DNA of 64,000 nucleotides from positions 62,001 to 126,000 of the forward strand of contig NZ_JACZFQ010000104.1 of NCBI RefSeq assembly GCF_014904755.1, given 5' to 3'. The notes beneath the pieces were generated by a model, which was given only the letters and a program-made list of their open reading frames with translations, was not told the origin of the DNA and made no database searches. Both the position numbers and the translations under genes were made by a program. The stretch comes from Neoluteolibacter marinus (GTDB lineage: Bacteria > Verrucomicrobiota > Verrucomicrobiia > Verrucomicrobiales > Akkermansiaceae). Of the stretch, positions 44,666 through 53,322 are shown piece after piece (within the stretch, counting starts at the first letter, position 1; each line of letters begins with the position of its first letter).

Positions 44666-45607
44666 TTAGGGACGATCTGCCGCGCGGAGGGATTTTCCGA
44701 ACTCCTTCCAGCAGAGCCGGGTGATGCTGAAGCCCAACGCCGCTGCCGGGTCGTCGCCGGCGTCCAGCGGCGCGGGCGGAGTGAAATCGGTCGCGGCGGC
44801 CAGCTGCGATGCCACCAGCTTGTAGGCGGCGGCGAGCAGCTCGCGGCGGGTTCGTTCGGGGTCGGTGGCCAAGGGCAGCTCGATGAGGCCGGTCGAGGTA
44901 GCGCTCGGGCCGTCGTCGAGGATTTGCAAGGACAGCAGTGGCGGCGTGGCGGCCTTGGTTTCCAGCTTTTCGATCCGGCTGGTGAGGGTGAGCAGTCCCG
45001 ACGACTTTTTGGTCAGGATGCCGGCGCATCCGGCAAGCAGCTCGTCGAGTCCCTCCGCAGGGGTGCCTTTCGACAGCGAAACTTCGAGGATCAGGGGGAT
45101 GCCGGCCGCGGGATCGATGTTCCACGCCGCGACCAGGGGACGCAGGCGCTTGATGCCGGCGAGGGCGGCCGCCTGCTGGGATTCGTCGGCCTGACAGGAA
45201 TCGAGCACCCGCTCCCAGGCCAGCAGGGCGCGCGGGTTCGCGCTCTGCTCTTCCAGGTGGACCGCCAGTTCGATCAGTGCCGCGGCGCCTTCCCCGGCGT
45301 GTTCGCGGTAGGCGTCGATTTCGGCCGGGGCATGAATGTCACCGGGATGGATGACCGGCGGGGCCTTGATCGGTGACTGAAAGGCCTTGGCTTGCTTGGC
45401 CTTGGATTCCGCGGAAAACAACGAGGCCTGCTTGGGCAGTTTCGCCGACGCCTGGTAGCGGACCAACTCCAACCGGAGGTCGCTCGGCGGCGTCATGAAG
45501 TCCATGTCCTTCGTGCCTTGCCACCAGGGCACGCCGATGGCGGCGGCGCCGAGCAGGAGGACGACAGGAATGGGGACGCGGCGGGCCATGGCGGGAGCAT
45601 CCGTCAT
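44666..45607 (-). CDS. Membrane-anchored protein of unknown function, first gene of the operon
   Basis: 313 residues from the ATG giving MTDAPAMARRVPIPVVLLLG; a second ATG at 45589 is equally possible. One N-terminal membrane anchor (PIPVVLLLGAAAIGVPW) is followed by helical pairs at about 90-150 (GEGAAALIELAVHLEEQSAN, RALLAWERVLDSCQAD) that resemble tetratricopeptide repeats. The C-terminal part holds no known motif. It is the first gene of a three-gene unit with the YdjY and prenyltransferase-repeat genes; together they probably form one exported complex. Confidence 0.75.
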   Translation of the reverse strand: MTDAPAMARRVPIPVVLLLGAAAIGVPWWQGTKDMDFMTPPSDLRLELVRYQASAKLPKQASLFSAESKAKQAKAFQSPIKAPPVIHPGDIHAPAEIDAYREHAGEGAAALIELAVHLEEQSANPRALLAWERVLDSCQADESQQAAALAGIKRLRPLVAAWNIDPAAGIPLILEVSLSKGTPAEGLDELLAGCAGILTKKSSGLLTLTSRIEKLETKAATPPLLSLQILDDGPSATSTGLIELPLATDPERTRRELLAAAYKLVASQLAAATDFTPPAPLDAGDDPAAALGFSITRLCWKEFGKSLRAADRP

Positions 45608-45649
45608 CGTATCGACGCCGCCAAGAGGCAAGTGGCGGGGGGCGGAACG

Positions 45650-45686
45650 AAAAAAACGCGCTTCCGGCGAATCCGGAAGCGCGTTT
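45650..45686 (-). terminator. Rho-independent terminator of rplS
   Basis: Fourteen-base arms AAACGCGCTTCCGG (45654-45667) and CCGGAAGCGCGTTT (45673-45686) pair perfectly around a 5-base loop. On the minus strand the hairpin is followed by a T-run (complement of the A-run at 45650-45656). It begins about 22 bases after the rplS stop. Confidence 0.85.
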
Positions 45687-45708
45687 GGAAATCCTTTCGG
45701 AGAGCCGC

Positions 45709-46059
45709 TTACTTCTTGGGAGCGGCCTTGACGAGCATGGCCTTCTTGCCGACGCGCTGGCGCAAGTAGTGCAGCTTGGCACGGCGGACCTTGCCGCGGT
45801 TGATGACCTCGATCTTGGAGATGCGCGGGGTGTGCAGCGGGAACACGCGCTCGACGCCTTCGCCGTAGGAGATCTTCCGGACGGTGAAGGAAGCGTTCAC
45901 GCTGGTGCCGCGGCGGGCGATCACGATGCCCTGGAAGATCTGGATGCGCTCCTTGCCACCTTCGACGACGCGGGTGTGAACCTTGATGGTGTCGCCCACG
46001 TTGAAGTCGGTGACATCGGTTTTCAGCTGCTCCTGCTCGATCTTTTCGATGATGGTCAT
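45709..46059 (-). CDS. rplS: Large ribosomal subunit protein bL19
   Basis: 116 residues, normal for bL19, a protein at the interface of the two ribosomal subunits. Typical motifs are [53 protein letters not shown] and [12 protein letters not shown] strong Shine-Dalgarno GGAGGA (46065-46070 complement) lies 5 bases before the ATG, one of the few clear ones in the window. In many bacteria rplS follows rpsP-rimM-trmD; none of these is here. It ends in a clear terminator. Confidence 0.97.
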   Translation of the reverse strand: MTIIEKIEQEQLKTDVTDFNVGDTIKVHTRVVEGGKERIQIFQGIVIARRGTSVNASFTVRKISYGEGVERVFPLHTPRISKIEVINRGKVRRAKLHYLRQRVGKKAMLVKAAPKK

Positions 46060-46187
46060 GGCGGTCCTCCTTGCGTTAAAAAAGTGATTCCTGGCACCTG
46101 CGCGGCGCGAGGGGCGGGAGAACTAGGGGAATGGCCCGCCGAATGCAACCGCGAAGTTCGCGAAAATCGGCCGGATCCCCCGACTTT

Positions 46188-46637
46188 TCAAGATTTCCCG
46201 TAGACGGCCTCCGGATCGAAGGTTTTGCCTTCGCCGGTGAAGGCCAGCGCGGTGGGCTCACCGGCGGTGGTTCCGGCGACTTTCCGGTAAAAGCATTCGC
46301 CGCGTCCGGTGTGGCAGCAGCCGGCGCCCGCCTGCTCGACGTAGACGACGAGGGCGTCCTGATCGCAGTCGGTGCGGATCTCCACCACCCGCTGGACGTG
46401 GCCGGAGGTCTTGCCCTTGTGCCAGATTTCCTTGCGGCTGCGCGACCAGTAGACCGCCTCACCGAGCTCGATGGTCATCCGGAGCGACTCCGCGTTCATG
46501 TAGGCGAGCATCAGCGGCTCCTTGGTGGTGGCATCGATCGCCATCGCCGGGACCAGGCCGTCGGCGTCGAACTTCGGGGTGAAAACGAGGCCTTCCTCGA
46601 GCTGCTTCTTGTCGCCGGGCGGCGGGAACGCATTCAT
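46188..46637 (-). CDS. hisI: Phosphoribosyl-AMP cyclohydrolase
   Basis: 149 residues from the ATG giving MNAFPPPGDKKQLEEGLVF; the frame stays open upstream into the proB promoter region but has no family support there. HisI opens the adenine ring of phosphoribosyl-AMP in histidine biosynthesis. Visible motifs are LMLAYMNAESL, AVYWSRSRKEIWHKG and the zinc/magnesium-binding DCDQDALVV with the Cys-Cys-His of GAGCCHTGRGECFYR. The C-terminal HisE (pyrophosphohydrolase) domain of many bacteria is absent, so the chain is monofunctional. No other his gene is adjacent. Confidence 0.95.
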   Translation of the reverse strand: MNAFPPPGDKKQLEEGLVFTPKFDADGLVPAMAIDATTKEPLMLAYMNAESLRMTIELGEAVYWSRSRKEIWHKGKTSGHVQRVVEIRTDCDQDALVVYVEQAGAGCCHTGRGECFYRKVAGTTAGEPTALAFTGEGKTFDPEAVYGKS

Positions 46638-46745
46638 GGCCTGCCCTTTAATGGCCCCCGGCGGGCCGGGCAAGGCCGGCGTTGCCGCGATTTGCGATGG
46701 CCTCCGGCGCGATTTCCGGCCATAGCCGCGGCCGCATTTCCCGCC

Positions 46746-47531
46746 ATGGAATCCCTCACCGTCATCAAGGCCGGCACCGGCGTCCTCACCCGTGCGAGCG
46801 ACGGGACCCTCGACGGCGCCGCACTGGTCCGTCTGGTCACCGCCATCGCCGGGCTGGTTGAAAACGGCCACCGCTGCCTGCTGGTCAGCTCGGGAGCGGT
46901 CGGCGCGGGCGTCTCCGCCTTCGGCCTGGAGGGCTATCCCAGCGACCTCAGCACCAAGCAGGCCTGCGCCGCCGTCGGCCAGGCGCGGCTGATGCACACC
47001 TACGAGAACCTTTTCCGCAACTTCGACCTCGCTGTCGCCCAGGTGCTGCTGACCGGGGGCGACCTCCAGACGCCGGAGCGGCGGAACTACGTTTCGAACA
47101 CCCTGCAGCGCCTGCTCGCCGAGCCGAAGATCGTCCCGATCATCAACGAGAACGATTCGGTTGCCGTCGAGGAACTCCGCGTCGGCGACAACGACATGCT
47201 ATCGTCGCGGGTGGCCAGCCTGCTCGGCGCCCGCCGCCTGATCCTGCTGACCTCGGTGGACGGCTTGCTGTCGCCGGAGACCAGTGAGCTGGTGGAGGAC
47301 GTGCCGGACGTGGATGCCGTGCTCGGCTTCGCCAAGGACGAACGCGGGCGTTTTTCCATCGGCGGCATGGCGTCGAAACTCCAGGCGGTGAAATACTCCG
47401 TCGATGCCGGCATCACCGTCCACATCGCCCACGGCCGCAAGCCCGAGCGCCTCGCCGGCATCCTGGCGGGGGAGAAGGGGCTTTCGACCCGCTTTGCCGC
47501 CCGGGAAGCCGGATGCGCCCCGACCGATTGA
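46746..47531 (+). CDS. proB: Glutamate 5-kinase (without PUA domain)
   Basis: 261 residues. ProB phosphorylates glutamate with ATP as the first step of proline synthesis. The ATG gives MESLTVIKAGTGVLTRA, the family start. Motifs include VSSGAVGAGVSAF, QVLLTGGDL, INENDSVAVEE, VGDNDMLSSRVASLLGARRL and KDERGRFSIGGMASKLQAV. The chain ends where the C-terminal PUA domain of the E. coli enzyme (367 residues) would begin, so this is the short form known from several phyla. proA begins 16 bases later, forming the usual proBA operon. Confidence 0.96.
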   Translation: MESLTVIKAGTGVLTRASDGTLDGAALVRLVTAIAGLVENGHRCLLVSSGAVGAGVSAFGLEGYPSDLSTKQACAAVGQARLMHTYENLFRNFDLAVAQVLLTGGDLQTPERRNYVSNTLQRLLAEPKIVPIINENDSVAVEELRVGDNDMLSSRVASLLGARRLILLTSVDGLLSPETSELVEDVPDVDAVLGFAKDERGRFSIGGMASKLQAVKYSVDAGITVHIAHGRKPERLAGILAGEKGLSTRFAAREAGCAPTD

Positions 47532-47547
47532 AGCTAGATTCCGCCCC

Positions 47548-48810
47548 ATGACCGAAGCCGAAGTGTTCACCGCCGTCGAGGAACTCGCCCGCAATGCGCG
47601 CGCGGCGTCCTATCAGCTTGCCCAGCTTTCCACCGACACCAAGAACGCGATCCTGCGGTCGATGGCCGCCGGTCTGCGTGCCGCGACTCCGGAAATCCTC
47701 GCGGCCAACGCGCTCGACATCGAGGCGGGCGAGGCCAAGGGGCTGTCGAAGCCGATGCTCGACCGCCTCCGGCTCGACGAAAAGAAGGTCGATGCCATCG
47801 CCGGCGGAATCGAGCAGGTCGCGGCACTGCCGGACCCGGTCGGACAGGTGATGGAAAAGTGGACCCGCCCCAACGGGATCCACCTCGAGCAGGTGCGGGT
47901 GCCGATCGGCACCATCGGCATCATTTTCGAAAGCCGGCCGAACGTCACCAGCGACGCCGCCGTGCTGTGTTTCAAGACCGGCAACGCGACGATCCTGCGC
48001 GGCGGCTCGGAGGCCATCCACAGCAACCGGGCGATTGCCGCGGCCTTGCAGGCAGCCGGTGAGGCGGCCGGCCTGCCGGCGAACGCGATCCAGCTGGTGC
48101 CTTTCACCGACCGTTCCAGTGTCACCGCGCTGTGCCAGATGGACAAATGGCTCGACCTGATCATCCCGCGCGGTGGCAAGGGGCTGATCGAAACGGTCGT
48201 CTCGCAGGCCCGCATGCCGGTGATCAAGCACTACGACGGCATCTGCCACCTCTTCGTCGATGCCGCCGCCGATCCCGACATGGCGGTGAAATTGACCGTC
48301 AACTCGAAGACCCAGAAGCCCGGCGTGTGCAATGCGCTGGAGACCCTGCTGGTCCACGCGTCGGTTGCCGAGAGCCACCTTCCCGCGATCGCCGCCGGGC
48401 TGCGGGAAAAGGGGGTCGAGCTCCGTGGCTGTGAGCGCACCCGTGCGATCATCGATGCCGTGCCCGCCACCGAAGAGGATTGGGAGACGGAGTACCTCGA
48501 CCTGATCCTGTCGGTGAAGGTCGTCGATTCGCTCGAGGACGCGATCGGCCACATCAATACCCACGGCTCGCATCACACCGAGTGCATTGTCACCGCGGAC
48601 GACGCGGCGGCGAACGCCTTCCTGGCGGGCTGCGATTCGGCCTGTGTCTTCCACAATGTCTCGACCCGCTTCGCCGATGGCGAGGAGTTTGGCTTCGGGG
48701 CCGAGATCGGGATTTCCACCGACAAGCTCCACGCCCGCGGACCGATGGGCCTACGCGAGCTGACCAGCTACAAGTACCAGGTGCGCGGGGACGGCCAGGT
48801 GAAGCGGTGA
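47548..48810 (+). CDS. proA: Glutamate-5-semialdehyde dehydrogenase
   Basis: 420 residues, normal length. ProA reduces glutamyl-5-phosphate with NADPH to glutamate-5-semialdehyde in proline synthesis. Motifs: GIIFESRPNVTSDAA, LRGGSEAIHSNRAIA, the region IIPRGGKGLIETVV, the catalytic Cys in KPGVCNALETLL, and FADGEEFGFGAEIGIS near the end. The start is the ATG 16 bases after the proB stop. The next gene is a transporter in the same direction after 71 bases. Confidence 0.97.
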   Translation: MTEAEVFTAVEELARNARAASYQLAQLSTDTKNAILRSMAAGLRAATPEILAANALDIEAGEAKGLSKPMLDRLRLDEKKVDAIAGGIEQVAALPDPVGQVMEKWTRPNGIHLEQVRVPIGTIGIIFESRPNVTSDAAVLCFKTGNATILRGGSEAIHSNRAIAAALQAAGEAAGLPANAIQLVPFTDRSSVTALCQMDKWLDLIIPRGGKGLIETVVSQARMPVIKHYDGICHLFVDAAADPDMAVKLTVNSKTQKPGVCNALETLLVHASVAESHLPAIAAGLREKGVELRGCERTRAIIDAVPATEEDWETEYLDLILSVKVVDSLEDAIGHINTHGSHHTECIVTADDAAANAFLAGCDSACVFHNVSTRFADGEEFGFGAEIGISTDKLHARGPMGLRELTSYKYQVRGDGQVKR

Positions 48811-48881
48811 CCTGCGGCCGGGCCGGCTGCTTTCGCCTGCGCCGATCTTGCACGCGGGCGCCGTCCCGCTAGCGTCCGCCC

Positions 48882-50114
48882 GTGCCCCTGCCTCCGCCAT
48901 CCCGCACCCAGCCGTCCGTGATCGTGGGGCTGTTCACGGTGTTCTTTTTGGTGGGGATGTCGCCCGGCTACTACACCCCTGCGTTGTCGAATATTCTCAC
49001 CGCGAAGGGGCTCGGCAGCGAGTGGATCGAGCGGGCTTTCCTGGCGGGGCCGGTGGCTTCGTTGATCTCGCCGCTGATCATCGGGGCGCTGGCCGACAAC
49101 CGCTTCTCGGGGCAGAAGGTCTTCGGCTGGATCGGCATCATCAGCGCGGTGCTGCTCGCGGCGGCGTTCCACAGCCTGGAAACCCCGAGGTCGCCCTGGT
49201 GGTTCATCGGCTTGCTGGCGGCCAGCTCGGTGGTGGCGGCACCGATGTGGAGCATGCTGACCGGCATCTCGATGACCCACCTGAAGTGGGGCGAGCAGGA
49301 ATTCCCCGTGGTCCGGCTCGGCGGCACGCTCGGCTGGATGGCGGCCGGATTCCTGACCAGCTACGTCCTGCTCGCCGACCGTTCGCCGGTGGCGGGCTAT
49401 GCCGGAGCGGTGACGCGATTGATCGGCGGCTTCACCGCGTTTTTCCTTCCCGACACCCCGCCGGTCGGCAAGTCGCGGTCGCTGCGGACCTTGCTCGGTC
49501 TCGATGCCTTCCGGCTGCTGCGCGAGCGGGATCACCTGGTGTTTTTCACCGTGACCATGCTGCTTAGCATCCCGCTGGCGGCCTTTTTCATGCACACGCC
49601 CCAGCACCTGGAGGCGCTGGGCAACCTCACCGCGGCGGCGACCATGACGATCGGCCAGATCAGCGAGATCGCGGCGATGCTGGTGATGGCGATGGTGATG
49701 ACCCGCTTCCGGGTCAAGACGGTGCTGATGGTGGCGCTCGGGCTCTCGACGCTGCGTTACATCCTGTTCGCCTTGGCGGGGGTCAGCGGCCACAGCCAGT
49801 GGCTCATCGCCGGCATCGCGCTGCACGGGTTGTGCTACACGCTGTATTTCATCACCGGCCAGTTGTTCCTCGACCGGCGGGTCGATGCCAGCCTGCGGAC
49901 CCAGGCGCAGGGGTTGTTGACGCTGGCCAGCAACGGCGTGGGCTCGCTGGCGGGCACGGTTTTGGCGCGGATGATCTTTGACGCCACCGTCCATGCCGGT
50001 CACGGCGGCTGGTCGGCTTATTGGTGGATCCAGGCCGGCTGCGTGGCGGTCTGCGTGCCGGTGCTGGCGGTGTTCTATCAGGGCGTGCCGGCGCCGCGTC
50101 GGGACGGGAGGTAA
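48882..50114 (+). CDS. MFS transporter, nucleoside:proton symporter type
   Basis: 410 residues from a GTG start; about 12 membrane segments are predicted by eye, the first at residues 12-33 (VIVGLFTVFFLVGMSPGYY). The region FPVVRLGGTLGWMAAGFLTS and the second half with YFITGQLFLDRR and LRTQAQGLLTLASNGVG are typical of the NHS (NupG-like) branch of the major facilitator superfamily, which imports nucleosides with protons; sugars or other substrates cannot be excluded. The last 37 bases overlap the end of an opposing gene. Confidence 0.88.
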   Translation: MPLPPPSRTQPSVIVGLFTVFFLVGMSPGYYTPALSNILTAKGLGSEWIERAFLAGPVASLISPLIIGALADNRFSGQKVFGWIGIISAVLLAAAFHSLETPRSPWWFIGLLAASSVVAAPMWSMLTGISMTHLKWGEQEFPVVRLGGTLGWMAAGFLTSYVLLADRSPVAGYAGAVTRLIGGFTAFFLPDTPPVGKSRSLRTLLGLDAFRLLRERDHLVFFTVTMLLSIPLAAFFMHTPQHLEALGNLTAAATMTIGQISEIAAMLVMAMVMTRFRVKTVLMVALGLSTLRYILFALAGVSGHSQWLIAGIALHGLCYTLYFITGQLFLDRRVDASLRTQAQGLLTLASNGVGSLAGTVLARMIFDATVHAGHGGWSAYWWIQAGCVAVCVPVLAVFYQGVPAPRRDGR

Positions 50115-50965
50115 GGAACGAGACTCGCGCAGGCGACCGAAATGGCGGAGGCCAGGATCGAAAGGTGGCTCCAAGTGAGGATTCGATCGAAGCCGATGCA
50201 GTTGTCGAAGAGCTGGTGAGAGATGTCGTGAGCGTGGCCAACGCTAAAAAAGAAGCGGGAACACGCGGCCACCAAGGTGATGCCTCCGATCGCGAGCGGA
50301 ATCCGGTGTTTGCCCGCCAGGACGATCATGATCATGACCCCGCATGCGACCGGGAAGAGCGTGGCCGCGAAGTCGGGGAATAACAGGCTGCGGAAAACCG
50401 GCATGACCGGCATGGCGAGGTTTTCGGCGACCCGGTGGATCCCCGTGAGCTGAATCGCGAGCGTCCACAGCGGAAGCACCATCAGGCAGAAAGTGCCGAT
50501 ACGCACGAACCGTGCAGTGATTCGGACAGCGGCTTGGACGCCGAGCCACAGGGTGGTGAGCCATTTTTTCCGCCGCTCCCGGATCGCGTCCCGGTAGGCG
50601 ACCTCGCGGTCCTGGGCTCCGAGCCACCGGTAGTGCCAGCCGGGAAGAACGAAAACCGCGGCGTCGGTCTCCCAGAGGAGCAGGGTGCCGGGGGCGAGCG
50701 GCCCGCCGCCGGTCAGGAATTCAACGGGAGCTTCGAAGTGTCGCCGGGCGAGGTCGCGGCGGTGCAATGGCTCCAGGCGCTTGATGCCATCGTAGGGAAG
50801 ATCGGCCCGCTTCAAGAATCCGAAGCTGCGGATCGCCAGTCCCCGCGGCTGCGGGCGGTAGACATAGGAAAGCGGGTGGATGACGAAACGCAGCACGACA
50901 TATCCCAGAAGGATGGCGATCGCGGTGGAGAGCCACACCACGGGATGTTCGAGGTACATCATCAA
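50078..50965 (-). CDS. Multi-span membrane protein of unknown function
   Basis: 295 residues. There is an N-terminal membrane segment (VWLSTAIAILLGYVVLRFV, about 10-30). A soluble part from about 35 to 140 is rich in Arg, Trp and Tyr (LPGWHYRWLGAQDREVAYRD). At least four spans follow from about 145 to 285. No motif recognised. The ATG is one of three in a row, so the exact start is uncertain by two codons. The start lies 45 bases downstream of an L,D-transpeptidase gene on the same strand, which may hint at an envelope role. Confidence 0.75.
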   Translation of the reverse strand: MMMYLEHPVVWLSTAIAILLGYVVLRFVIHPLSYVYRPQPRGLAIRSFGFLKRADLPYDGIKRLEPLHRRDLARRHFEAPVEFLTGGGPLAPGTLLLWETDAAVFVLPGWHYRWLGAQDREVAYRDAIRERRKKWLTTLWLGVQAAVRITARFVRIGTFCLMVLPLWTLAIQLTGIHRVAENLAMPVMPVFRSLLFPDFAATLFPVACGVMIMIVLAGKHRIPLAIGGITLVAACSRFFFSVGHAHDISHQLFDNCIGFDRILTWSHLSILASAISVACASLVPYLPSRRGAGTP

Positions 50966-51009
50966 CTGGGAGGATCCGGCAATGTCCGCGATCCTTCAAG
51001 TCGGCAATT

Positions 51010-51732
51010 TCACGGCAACTTCCACTCCGCCTTCTTCGCCGCGTATTCCGCCTGGGGCAGCAGCACATAGAGCGGCTGCTTGCCGGGATCGATCCAGGCG
51101 ATCAGCTCGCGGAGCTTGTCTTCCTTCATGGTGGTGCAGCCGGCGGTCGGCTTCGAGCCACCGCCGCGCCAGATGTGGAAGAAGATCGCGCTGCCGGCGC
51201 CCGGGACGACCTGCGGCGGGGCATTGTGGGCGATGAACATCTTCAGCGAGTGCGGGTAGTCGTCCTGCTTCATCTGCTGCTTCTTTTCCCAGGCGGTCGC
51301 CGGTTCGTGGTCGAGGATGACGTGCTGGTTGTAACTGGGGGATTTCGGGTCTTCCACCCACAGGTCGCGGGTGGTGACCTGGCGGTAGAACTGCTTGCGG
51401 TGTTTTTGGATGTTGTCGTGGGCACCCCAGGCGCCGCCGATGCGGAACACGCCGGCCGGGGCCCGCCAGTCGCCCTCGCGCTTGGTCTTCGCGCCGGCTG
51501 GAACCGGGTGCAGCCCGGCACCCCAAACCAGGCCGCTGCGACCGAGCCGGCCCTGCCACGGTCCGCTGGTTTTCACCCACTGGCCGCCGCGCTTTTCGTA
51601 GGCGTTGAGGGTGACGGTCGAGCTGTCCCAGTCCTTGGCGACGCCGACGACGCACTGGGATGACTTTGCGGGGAGTTCGAAGGCCGCGAGCGGGAGCGCC
51701 AGCGAGACGAGGATAGCGAGGGTGCGCAGCAT
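51010..51732 (-). CDS. Secreted L,D-transpeptidase (YkuD family)
   Basis: 240 residues with a signal peptide (MLRTLAILVSLALPLAAF). The domain matches the YkuD/YbiS-like group with HVILDHEPATAWEK, MFIAHNAPPQVVPGAGSAIF and the catalytic motif HIWRGGGSKPTAGCTTM at about 186-200, the Cys being the nucleophile that makes 3-3 cross-links or attaches proteins to peptidoglycan. It is the larger-loop type in which His and Cys are spread over HxWR...TxGC. It precedes a membrane-protein gene on the same strand. A second L,D-transpeptidase is encoded at 36409. Confidence 0.9.
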   Translation of the reverse strand: MLRTLAILVSLALPLAAFELPAKSSQCVVGVAKDWDSSTVTLNAYEKRGGQWVKTSGPWQGRLGRSGLVWGAGLHPVPAGAKTKREGDWRAPAGVFRIGGAWGAHDNIQKHRKQFYRQVTTRDLWVEDPKSPSYNQHVILDHEPATAWEKKQQMKQDDYPHSLKMFIAHNAPPQVVPGAGSAIFFHIWRGGGSKPTAGCTTMKEDKLRELIAWIDPGKQPLYVLLPQAEYAAKKAEWKLP

Positions 51733-51780
51733 CCGGTGAAGATGGCGCGATCGGGTGAATGCGCAACGTCTCAGATGGCG

Positions 51781-52737
51781 TCAGCGCACCTGTTCCAGCA
51801 CCCGGAAGGCTTCACCGGCACCGGCGGCATCCTGCAGCCTGGCGTCGGCCGGGGTCGCGTGGGACCGCATGAATTCCCGCTGGCTGACCAATCGGGCCGT
51901 CGTCACCGGCGGCGCCACCCAGCGCTGGAGGTCGGTGAAGTTCACGTCGGCGGTCAGGTCCTGCCGGCCGGGACGCTCGAACACTTCGGGGCCTTCCAGC
52001 CGTTGCTGCATGAAATACGCGCGGAGGCTGCCGCGGGGGCGCCGGTGGTAGAGGGCGGCGGCTTCGGCCCCGTAGTCGATCGTCAGCATCCGCCCGGCCT
52101 GCCAGAGCGGCAGCCATTGGTGAAGGTAGTCGCGATAGGACTCCGCCACCTCGACGATTTGCCCGGGCGGGTGGGGAATCTCGAACACCGATGAGTCCGG
52201 CAAAGCCTCGCAGCACCGCCACGATCCGGCCGGTCCGACGAAAAGCTCGCTCCAGCCGTCGTCGTCGCGACGGAAGCAGCGGACCGGGAAGGCGTCGGCG
52301 AATTCGTTCGAGTAGAGGCAGGCCCGGCCGCCGCAGGCGTCCAGCGCGGCCGCGACCGAGTCGTGCCAGCGGACCTTGGTGCCGAGCAAGTCAGCCTGCT
52401 TCTCGCGCAGCGGTGCGGACCGCTCGACGAGGTGCAGCCGCGGCCGCCGCCACCAGGGCAGGTGCTTCAGGACCGTGGCGGCCAGCAGCCCCTCGCCGGG
52501 GCCGAGCTCGATCAGGTCCCGGCAGGCGCTTTCCTTCGAGGCGCCGGTCGCCCAGTCGGCGATCGCCCGTCCGAGCGCCGGGGTGAGCATGGGGGTGGTG
52601 GTGAAGTCCCCGCCCTTGCCCACGCCACGGATACGGCGGGCGTAGTAGCCTTGCCCGGGGTCGTGCAGTGCCAGCTCCATGAACCGGTCGAAGCGGAGTT
52701 CATCGTGCAGGTTCCAGGGCCAGTTTGCGGAAATCAT
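51781..52737 (-). CDS. MidA/NDUFAF7-type SAM-dependent methyltransferase
   Basis: 318 residues from the ATG giving MISANWPWNLHDELRFDRFM. Family motifs (DUF185): FMELALHDPGQGYYAR, KGGDFTTTPMLTPALGRAIA, the SAM-binding IELGPGEGLLAA, YSNEFADAFPVRCF and MLTIDYGAEA. Eukaryotic relatives methylate an arginine of complex I; the bacterial substrate is not established. It ends 48 bases before an L,D-transpeptidase gene and is divergent from the lipoprotein genes. Confidence 0.92.
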   Translation of the reverse strand: MISANWPWNLHDELRFDRFMELALHDPGQGYYARRIRGVGKGGDFTTTPMLTPALGRAIADWATGASKESACRDLIELGPGEGLLAATVLKHLPWWRRPRLHLVERSAPLREKQADLLGTKVRWHDSVAAALDACGGRACLYSNEFADAFPVRCFRRDDDGWSELFVGPAGSWRCCEALPDSSVFEIPHPPGQIVEVAESYRDYLHQWLPLWQAGRMLTIDYGAEAAALYHRRPRGSLRAYFMQQRLEGPEVFERPGRQDLTADVNFTDLQRWVAPPVTTARLVSQREFMRSHATPADARLQDAAGAGEAFRVLEQVR

Positions 52738-52785
52738 CGGTCGGCGACTTGACGGGGTGCGATCTGTCTTCCATCTCTTCAGAGG

Positions 52786-53271
52786 GTGAAGGGACTTTGG
52801 ACGGCGGCGATCATCGGGATCATGTTGGCATCTTGCGAGCGCAAGGAGGAATCCTTGACCGTGGATCCTTCGGATCACCCGGCCGGACCGGAGGACCCCG
52901 GCACGGTGAGCCCGTCCGGGGAGGATGAAACCAAACCTCCGGAGGAGGAAGAGGAGGAACCGGTGCTGGTGGAGCGCAAGGCGCCGGTCGCCGAACCGGT
53001 CCCGGGGCAGCCGGGATTCGTGAAGAGTCCGTACAACGGGAAAATCGTCGATGTGAAAGGGATCCCTCCCGGCACCCTCGTGGCCGACCCGACCTATCCC
53101 GCGGAGGAGAAGAAGCATTTCCGCGTCCCCGAGATGCCGGCGGAACCGGTGGAGCCGATCGAACCGCCGAAATTGCTCGATCCCACGATCTTGATCAATC
53201 CGGGCGGCAAGAAGGAGAAGCCCGAGCCGCCACCGGAGCCCGAGCCCGAGCCGGCGGCCCCGGAAGAGTAG
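52786..53271 (+). CDS. Acidic lipoprotein with one GK-(I/V)-DV module
   Basis: 161 residues from a GTG; the signal is MKGLWTAAIIGIMLASC with lipobox LASC. A Pro/Glu-rich disordered stretch is followed at about 75-115 by a module PGFVKSPYNGKIVDVKGIPP with DPTYPAEEKKHFRVP. The tail is Glu/Pro-rich again. The same module occurs twice in the next gene, its paralogue. Modules of this kind (a Gly-Phe/Tyr-Val-x-Ser-Pro-Tyr/Phe start and a Gly-Thr-x-Val-x-Asp-Pro end) occur in uncharacterised verrucomicrobial proteins; I cannot name a function. Confidence 0.78.
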   Translation: MKGLWTAAIIGIMLASCERKEESLTVDPSDHPAGPEDPGTVSPSGEDETKPPEEEEEEPVLVERKAPVAEPVPGQPGFVKSPYNGKIVDVKGIPPGTLVADPTYPAEEKKHFRVPEMPAEPVEPIEPPKLLDPTILINPGGKKEKPEPPPEPEPEPAAPEE

Positions 53272-53290
53272 ACAGGCCGCATGCTTGACC

Positions 53291-53315
53291 GGAGATGATG
53301 CGTTGGCTCATCTCC
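53291..53315 (+). other. Hairpin between the two lipoprotein genes
   Basis: Perfect 8-base arms GGAGATGA (53291-53298) and TCATCTCC (53308-53315), with AGGA and the ATG of the second gene just after it. It may attenuate transcription or limit translation of the second gene; this is only a guess. Confidence 0.4.
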
Positions 53316-53322
53316 AGGAAGC

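Noticed and set aside
46188-46637. HisI as a bifunctional HisIE
   Set aside because: The chain ends right after the cyclohydrolase domain; no HisE domain or second gene follows.
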